From Oscillospiraceae bacterium (GTDB lineage Bacteria; Bacillota_A; Clostridia; Oscillospirales; Ruminococcaceae): a stretch of 10,029 bases of DNA. A model generated the notes under the pieces. That model had not been told where the DNA came from and made no database searches. It saw only the letters and a list, made by a program, of their open reading frames with translations. The position numbers and the translations under genes are program-made. Below, piece by piece: positions 6,732-10,029 of the stretch. The DNA lies in the NCBI GenBank assembly GCA_017414145.1, contig JAFPQL010000025.1, forward strand, positions 1-10,029, read 5' to 3'. Each line of letters begins with the position of its first letter. Position 1 is the first letter of the stretch.

Positions 6732-6757
6732 GAACCCAAATGCGACCCGACTGCGTC
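6732..6757 (+). promoter_or_regulatory. candidate ECF-sigma promoter of the sigma/anti-sigma operon
   Basis: TGAACC (GAACC at 6732-6736) and CGTC (6754-6757, followed by ATA) are separated by 17 bp. This matches the general ECF promoter form, a GAAC-type -35 and a CGTC-type -10 at 16-17 bp. The predicted transcription start near 6764 sits just before the AAGGAGG site. No sigma-A promoter is evident on this strand in the same gap. The motif is seen in the sequence; use by the adjacent sigma factor is inferred from the common autoregulation of ECF factors. Confidence 0.6.
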
Positions 6758-6780
6758 ATACAGGGTGAAGGGGTCCCTGA

Positions 6781-6787
6781 AAGGAGG
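6781..6787 (+). promoter_or_regulatory. ribosome binding site deciding the sigma factor start
   Basis: AAGGAGG ends 7 nt before the ATG at 6795. The same frame is open further upstream, to an ATG at 6717, but that part overlaps the promoter elements, so the start at 6795 is preferred. Confidence 0.88.
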
Positions 6788-6794
6788 CGACAGC

Positions 6795-7352
6795 ATGAAT
6801 CCGAACGAAATCACGGCGCTGTATCAGGCACGCGACGAGCGGGCGATCCGCGAGACCGGCGCGCAGTACGGCGCGGTATGTCAGCGGCTGGCCGAGCGCA
6901 TTCTGAACAGCCGCGAGGATGCGGAGGAGTGCGTCAACGAGGCGTTTCTCCGTGTCTGGAACGCAATTCCGCCCGCCGAGCCGGAGCATCTGGAGGCATT
7001 TGTCCTGACGGCGGTGCGCCGCACGGCAATCAGCCGGTACCGGAAAAATCACGCCGAAAAGCGCGGCAGCGGCGCAATGGAATCGGCGCTTGACGAGCTG
7101 GAGGAGCTGCTCGCCGCCGCGGAAAATGTAGAGCGCAGCGTGGAGACGCGGGCGGTGACGGCGGCCGTCAACCGGTTTCTGGCGGAGCAGCCGCAGCAAA
7201 GCCGCATCATCTTCATCCGGCATTACTGGCTGCTGGATTCCGCCGGAGAAATTGCTGACGCGCTGCACATGAACCGAAACAGCGTGAAGACCGTTCTGCG
7301 GCGGACCATGGAGAAGCTGCGCGGTTTTCTCAGGGAGGAGGGATTATTGTGA
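6795..7352 (+). CDS. ECF-type RNA polymerase sigma factor (sigma-70 family)
   Basis: This 185-aa protein has the two-domain form of ECF sigma factors. The sigma2 region (about 10-85) contains NSREDAEECVNEAFLRVWNAI (39-59), a classic region 2.2 helix that binds the polymerase clamp, and then the basic region 2.3/2.4 (FVLTAVRRTAISRYRK). The acidic linker is 96-118. The sigma4 region (about 120-178) carries a helix-turn-helix, DSAGEIADALHMNRNSVKTVL (148-168), that reads the -35 element. It redirects RNA polymerase to a small regulon, presumably when released by the membrane protein encoded next. The stop TGA overlaps the following GTG start (GTGA), so the two are made together. A GAACC-N17-CGTC promoter lies directly upstream, suggesting autoregulation. 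The exact ECF group and inducing signal are not readable from this window. Confidence 0.92.
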   Translation: MNPNEITALYQARDERAIRETGAQYGAVCQRLAERILNSREDAEECVNEAFLRVWNAIPPAEPEHLEAFVLTAVRRTAISRYRKNHAEKRGSGAMESALDELEELLAAAENVERSVETRAVTAAVNRFLAEQPQQSRIIFIRHYWLLDSAGEIADALHMNRNSVKTVLRRTMEKLRGFLREEGLL

Positions 7353-8752
7353 AACCGTCTGAATTTATGGACGCGATGACGGACATCCGCAGCGATTTTC
7401 TCGCAGAGGCGCTGGATGGCAGTGCGTTTCCCGAAGCGGCAGATGCGCCGGAAATGACGGAAGAAGAGCCGGCTGTCCTGCACCCGATGCGTTCCCGGAT
7501 TTTAGCCGTCCTTTCAGCGGCGGCCTGTATCGGGCTGATTGCCGGAAGTGCCGGACTGATTCACAGGCTGAAGCAGAGCGGTTCGGTGCGGAATCCGGCG
7601 GAGACAACGGCCGAATCCGGCACGGAGACAACGACTGCTGCAACCGACGACAGCACATCGCTGACGGCGCAGACCACTGCGGCGCGTGTCAGTGTCATAG
7701 ACGACGGGACGACCGCCGGCCGGCAGACACAGGACAGCACAGCGGACAGCGGCACGACTGCCGGACAGTCCGAGCGGCAGACCGGCACGGCCGGAAACAC
7801 AAAACCGGTCAGCGGCACGGTGACGACTGCGGCGACAACTGTGCGCGGCACAGCAAGCACTGTCAGCAGCACGGAAAAAGACAAGGGCATCCGGGGCGCG
7901 GACCCCGGTCAGGTCATTCAGCAGCTGGAAGAAGGCGTTGCGGCCGGCTTTGAGTGGCTTTATGACAAGGAAGAGTGGAACGGTCAGATCGGCTGTGATG
8001 TAACTTATCAGTCCTACGGCGTCGCATTCCTCTGCGACGATATCGAAAAGCTGAAAAACGGAAGCATCGGCAAATATCCGGTGTTCTGGTCGGAAGGCGC
8101 ATGGTCGGAATACGGCGGAACGGCTTTGGCCAGTGATGACGCGCATCCGCGCGGCATCCGCAGCGGGGACTGCATGGTGCAGCCGCTTTCGGGCTTTCTC
8201 AGACGCTTCAGCGCAAATCCGCCGGACAGCGGCCTCGGATCCGATGTGGAGTCCAGCTTTGCACTGTCGGAGCAGACGGCTTTCTCGGTTCTGGACGATT
8301 ATTCGCAGTACGGGAAGACCGTTTACATGGCGTCGGTCAGCACCCCGCTGATAACGACAAAAACCGGCGGCAGGGCGATGGATTATTCTGCGCTTGTGCG
8401 TGCAATCGCCGCGGACGACGCGCTCACCCTGCTGGGTCCGGTGTTCGGCGTGGAACGCGGATACGGTTTTATTGAAGACCAATTCTGCGATCTGGAAATC
8501 GCCTTCCGGCAGGACGATTATCAGCCGGAACCGGCGGATTTTGCCGAATACGGCAGACTGTATTCGTTTTGTCTTGATGGCAGAACCTGCTGGAGACTGC
8601 TTGTTGACGGAATGGAACCGACCGGTACGCAGATCCCGACAAAAGAGCAGTACTTTGCGTGGTATGCAAAGCTGCACCGCATCTGTGAGGCGCTGCAAAA
8701 GAAGTTCCCGCAGATTCAATGTGTTAAACCCCTTTTGGAGTATTTCGCATGA
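7349..8752 (+). CDS. probable anti-sigma factor, single-pass membrane protein with extracellular sensor domain
   Basis: This 467-aa protein starts with GTG; GGAGG (7337-7341) sits 7 nt upstream and the start overlaps the sigma gene's stop. Residues 1-48 are a short acidic cytoplasmic part without a zinc-finger HxxxCxxC motif. Residues 49-73 (SRILAVLSAAACIGLIAGSA and on) form one membrane helix, followed by Lys/Arg. Residues 82-180 are a Thr/Ser/Gly-rich spacer. Residues 183-467 form a globular exported domain I do not recognise, rich in aromatic and acidic residues, with cysteines at 216, 229, 275, 380, 408, 414, 446 and 458. Gene order and topology argue that the N-terminus holds the sigma factor and the outer domain senses an envelope or extracellular signal. 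This resembles, in plan only, the RsgI-type sensors of cellulosome producers. The anti-sigma role is inference. Confidence 0.78.
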   Translation: MKPSEFMDAMTDIRSDFLAEALDGSAFPEAADAPEMTEEEPAVLHPMRSRILAVLSAAACIGLIAGSAGLIHRLKQSGSVRNPAETTAESGTETTTAATDDSTSLTAQTTAARVSVIDDGTTAGRQTQDSTADSGTTAGQSERQTGTAGNTKPVSGTVTTAATTVRGTASTVSSTEKDKGIRGADPGQVIQQLEEGVAAGFEWLYDKEEWNGQIGCDVTYQSYGVAFLCDDIEKLKNGSIGKYPVFWSEGAWSEYGGTALASDDAHPRGIRSGDCMVQPLSGFLRRFSANPPDSGLGSDVESSFALSEQTAFSVLDDYSQYGKTVYMASVSTPLITTKTGGRAMDYSALVRAIAADDALTLLGPVFGVERGYGFIEDQFCDLEIAFRQDDYQPEPADFAEYGRLYSFCLDGRTCWRLLVDGMEPTGTQIPTKEQYFAWYAKLHRICEALQKKFPQIQCVKPLLEYFA

Positions 8753-8770
8753 CCGCAATCCGGTCAGACA

Positions 8771-8812
8771 GCCCGCAGACGGCTTTGCACAAGCCGCCTG
8801 CGGGCGTTTTTT
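8771..8812 (+). terminator. Rho-independent terminator of the sigma/anti-sigma operon
   Basis: The stem GCCCGCAG-A-CGGCTT (8771-8785) pairs with AAGCCG-C-CTGCGGGC (8791-8805) around a 5-nt loop, with one A/C mismatch, followed by G and six T. It lies 18 bp after the stop codon. Confidence 0.93.
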
Positions 8813-8884
8813 GTATATTTTGCTGCTGCTGCCCCCCGAAAACGGGATGCGGTTTGCATATTTTGCCGATTTGCAGAAAAGCGC

Positions 8885-8913
8885 TTGACAAATATATCGA
8901 GGTGTGATATACT
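8885..8913 (+). promoter_or_regulatory. sigma-A promoter of the padR-DUF2812 operon
   Basis: TTGACA (8885-8890), a 17-bp spacer and TATACT (8908-8913). A TGA immediately before the -10 makes it an extended -10. The predicted start near 8920 leaves a leader of about 57 nt. Confidence 0.88.
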
Positions 8914-8952
8914 GATATCGCAGTGAGATACATTGCACTTCGATATATCGAA
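8895..8952 (+). promoter_or_regulatory. three-site operator array, probable PadR autoregulatory site
   Basis: Two copies of a TATC-N7-GATA dyad (8895-8909 and 8916-8930; 12 of 15 bases identical) are spaced 21 bp apart. A perfect 14-bp palindrome, TTCGATATATCGAA (8939-8952), follows with its centre about 22 bp further on. The first copy covers the spacer and -10, the second the start site, the third the leader. PadR regulators commonly repress their own promoters through such dyads. The sites are seen directly; binding by this PadR is inferred. Confidence 0.65.
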
Positions 8953-8976
8953 CCGGAATAGATTGAGGTGAAGTAC

Positions 8977-9288
8977 ATGAACGAGAAAATCCGCCGTGTC
9001 TATGTCCCGATGACGGAAACGGGGTTTTACATCCTGTTCTGTCTGCGGGAGGAAATGCACGGCTACAGCATCGGGCAGCGTGTCAGGGACATGACCGGCG
9101 GTTCGGTTGTCATCAGCGCGGGTACGATGTACGGCACACTCTCCAAAATGGAAAAGGACGGGCTGATTCAGTTCGTCCGCGAGGAAGAAAAGCGCAAGCT
9201 CTATCACATCACGGCGCTCGGCGAGGAAATCCTGAATCTCGAAATCGAGCGCATCAAGCGGCTTTACAGGAACATCGGAGGGAATTAA
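8977..9288 (+). CDS. PadR family transcriptional regulator
   Basis: This 103-aa winged-helix protein is of the short PadR type. Visible marks are the first helix ending in ETGFYILFCLREEMHGYSI (14-32), the recognition helix region GTMYGTLSKMEKDGLI (49-64), the wing with basic EEEKRKLYHIT (69-79) and a C-terminal dimerisation helix (81-99). The start is set by GAGG (8965-8968) 8 nt before the ATG; a GTG three codons earlier lies inside that site and is rejected. PadR proteins repress genes for envelope stress or drug response until a ligand or phenolic binds. The next gene starts 1 nt after the stop, and the DUF2812 partner is a familiar neighbour of PadR in Firmicutes. Three phased dyads over its promoter point to self-repression. 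Confidence 0.93.
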   Translation: MNEKIRRVYVPMTETGFYILFCLREEMHGYSIGQRVRDMTGGSVVISAGTMYGTLSKMEKDGLIQFVREEEKRKLYHITALGEEILNLEIERIKRLYRNIGGN

Positions 9289-9289
9289 A

Positions 9290-9871
9290 ATGGGCGGAAA
9301 GAGCAAGGATATCAAGCGCGTGTTCAAGGCGTTTCAGCTTGTGGACTACGAGCGGGAGGAGCGCTGGCTGAGCGATATGGCGGCGCAGGGCTGGCGCTTC
9401 GTCGATACGAACGGCATGAAGTACACTTTTGAGCGGTGCGAACCGGAGCAGGTCGTATACCGCATCTACTGCTCCGGTATGACGAACGACGGCGAAAACA
9501 TCAAGGCCATGTTCCGCGACTACGGCTGGGAATATCTGCTGTCCGTTCAGGCGCACAGTTATTTCCGCCGCCCCGCAGAGGGGCAGAGCGCGGAGGAGCT
9601 GGATCTGTTCAGCGATGCGGAAACGCGCCTTTCTGTCGTGCGCCGGATGCTGGCCGGCAAGATCGGGCTGCTGGTTCTTCTGATGCTGATTATCATTGTG
9701 CCGAATCTGCTGCGGTTTGCAGGCGTTGTGCGGCGCAGGGAGGAAGCCGGCGGAACGGTGATGCTGATTACTTATCTGGTTTTGCTGCTGCTGTATCTCT
9801 GGTACATGGCACACGCGGTCATCGGGTATTTCCGGCTGAAGAAGAAGTACGCGGCGAAGGAAAACCGGTGA
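9290..9871 (+). CDS. DUF2812 domain membrane protein
   Basis: This 193-aa protein shows the DUF2812 pattern: residues 10-90 contain KAFQLVDYEREERWLSDMAA, a GWRF turn, and YRIYCSG then YGWEYL. Two membrane helices follow (about 124-143 and 156-179), and it ends in basic residues. The N-terminal part has no signal peptide and is probably cytoplasmic. The gene has GGAGGG 7 nt before its ATG, and only one base separates it from padR, so it is co-transcribed. The family's function is not established. The usual pairing with PadR suggests it may modulate or sense for the regulator, but this is inference. Confidence 0.9.
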   Translation: MGGKSKDIKRVFKAFQLVDYEREERWLSDMAAQGWRFVDTNGMKYTFERCEPEQVVYRIYCSGMTNDGENIKAMFRDYGWEYLLSVQAHSYFRRPAEGQSAEELDLFSDAETRLSVVRRMLAGKIGLLVLLMLIIIVPNLLRFAGVVRRREEAGGTVMLITYLVLLLLYLWYMAHAVIGYFRLKKKYAAKENR

Positions 9872-9909
9872 GCGGACAGCGTGTCCGTTCCCGCGGAGCA
9901 TACACATTG

Positions 9910-9942
9910 AAAAAAGCCGATGCAGATGCACCGGCTTTTTTT
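9910..9942. terminator. bidirectional terminator between padR-DUF2812 operon and tRNA-Pro
   Basis: AAAAAAGCCG (9910-9919) pairs with CGGCTTTTTT (9932-9941) around a loop of about 12 nt, so each strand reads a GC stem followed by T. On the plus strand it ends the padR operon 38 bp after the stop codon. On the minus strand the hairpin starts directly after the tRNA's encoded CCA. Confidence 0.88.
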
Positions 9943-10017
9943 GGTCTGAGTGACCCGACTTGAACGGGCGGCCTCTACCACCCCAAGGTAGCGCGCTACC
10001 AACTGCGCCACACCCAG
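9942..10017 (-). tRNA. tRNA-Pro (anticodon GGG)
   Basis: The minus-strand sequence folds as a complete 76-nt cloverleaf with an encoded CCA. The acceptor is CTGGGTG with CACTCAG (one G-U); the D stem is GCGC/GCGC with loop AGTTGGTA; the anticodon stem is CTACC/GGTAG with loop TTGGGGT, so the anticodon is GGG after U33. The variable loop has 5 nt, and the T arm is GCCCG/CGGGT with loop TTCAAGT. The discriminator is A73. It reads CCC/CCU proline codons. Its promoter lies beyond the right edge. Confidence 0.96.
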
Positions 10018-10029
10018 ACAACAGATGTA

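Noticed and set aside
5834..6733. 299-codon open frame antisense to the MATE gene
   Set aside because: The His/Gln/Asp/Arg-rich translation has no domain and covers the MATE promoter; a shadow frame.
7514..8938. 474-codon open frame antisense to the anti-sigma gene
   Set aside because: It has no ribosome site, begins inside the padR operator array, crosses the terminator at 8771-8812, and its Arg/Ser/Cys-rich translation looks like a GC-driven shadow.
9254..10021. 255-codon open frame antisense to the DUF2812 gene
   Set aside because: It starts upstream of and reads through the tRNA-Pro gene and the bidirectional terminator, so it is not a real gene.

Overview
The window looks like a chromosomal segment of a GC-rich, cellulosome-type gut Firmicute, most likely a Ruminococcus-like member of the Oscillospiraceae. 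The grounds are a C-terminal dockerin repeat on a large secreted protein, Ig-like group 2 (Big_2) repeats, Ser/Thr-rich linkers, strong Gram-positive Shine-Dalgarno sites (AAGGAGG), sigma-A promoters with 17-bp spacers, and a PadR-DUF2812 pair. The species is inference; nothing here identifies it directly.

Layout. (1) 1-1068, minus strand: the N-terminal 356 codons of an unrecognised secreted protein that runs off the left edge, with its promoter at 1169-1197. (2) 1314-5203, minus strand: an operon with one sigma-A promoter, two ATP-grasp (RimK-like) ligases joined by an ATGA overlap, then a 666-aa secreted protein (signal peptide, Ser/Thr repeats, cohesin-like domain, three Big_2 domains, dockerin), closed by a strong terminator. 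(3) 5240-6658, minus strand: a MATE-family efflux transporter with a perfect-consensus promoter. (4) 6732-8812, plus strand: an ECF-type sigma factor and its probable membrane anti-sigma partner (GTGA overlap), preceded by an ECF-like promoter suggesting autoregulation and followed by a terminator. (5) 8885-9942, plus strand: a PadR regulator and a DUF2812 membrane protein, with three phased dyads over the promoter. (6) 9942-10017, minus strand: tRNA-Pro(GGG), which shares a bidirectional terminator with the PadR operon.

How the genes may work together. The window appears to hold several compact regulatory and envelope modules rather than one pathway. The ATP-grasp pair could modify a peptide or protein, and its coupling to a secreted modular protein is the most unusual feature. 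The sigma/anti-sigma pair looks like an envelope-sensing switch whose sensor domain I cannot name. The PadR-DUF2812 unit looks self-regulating. I see no insertion sequences, CRISPR arrays, phage genes or integration sites.
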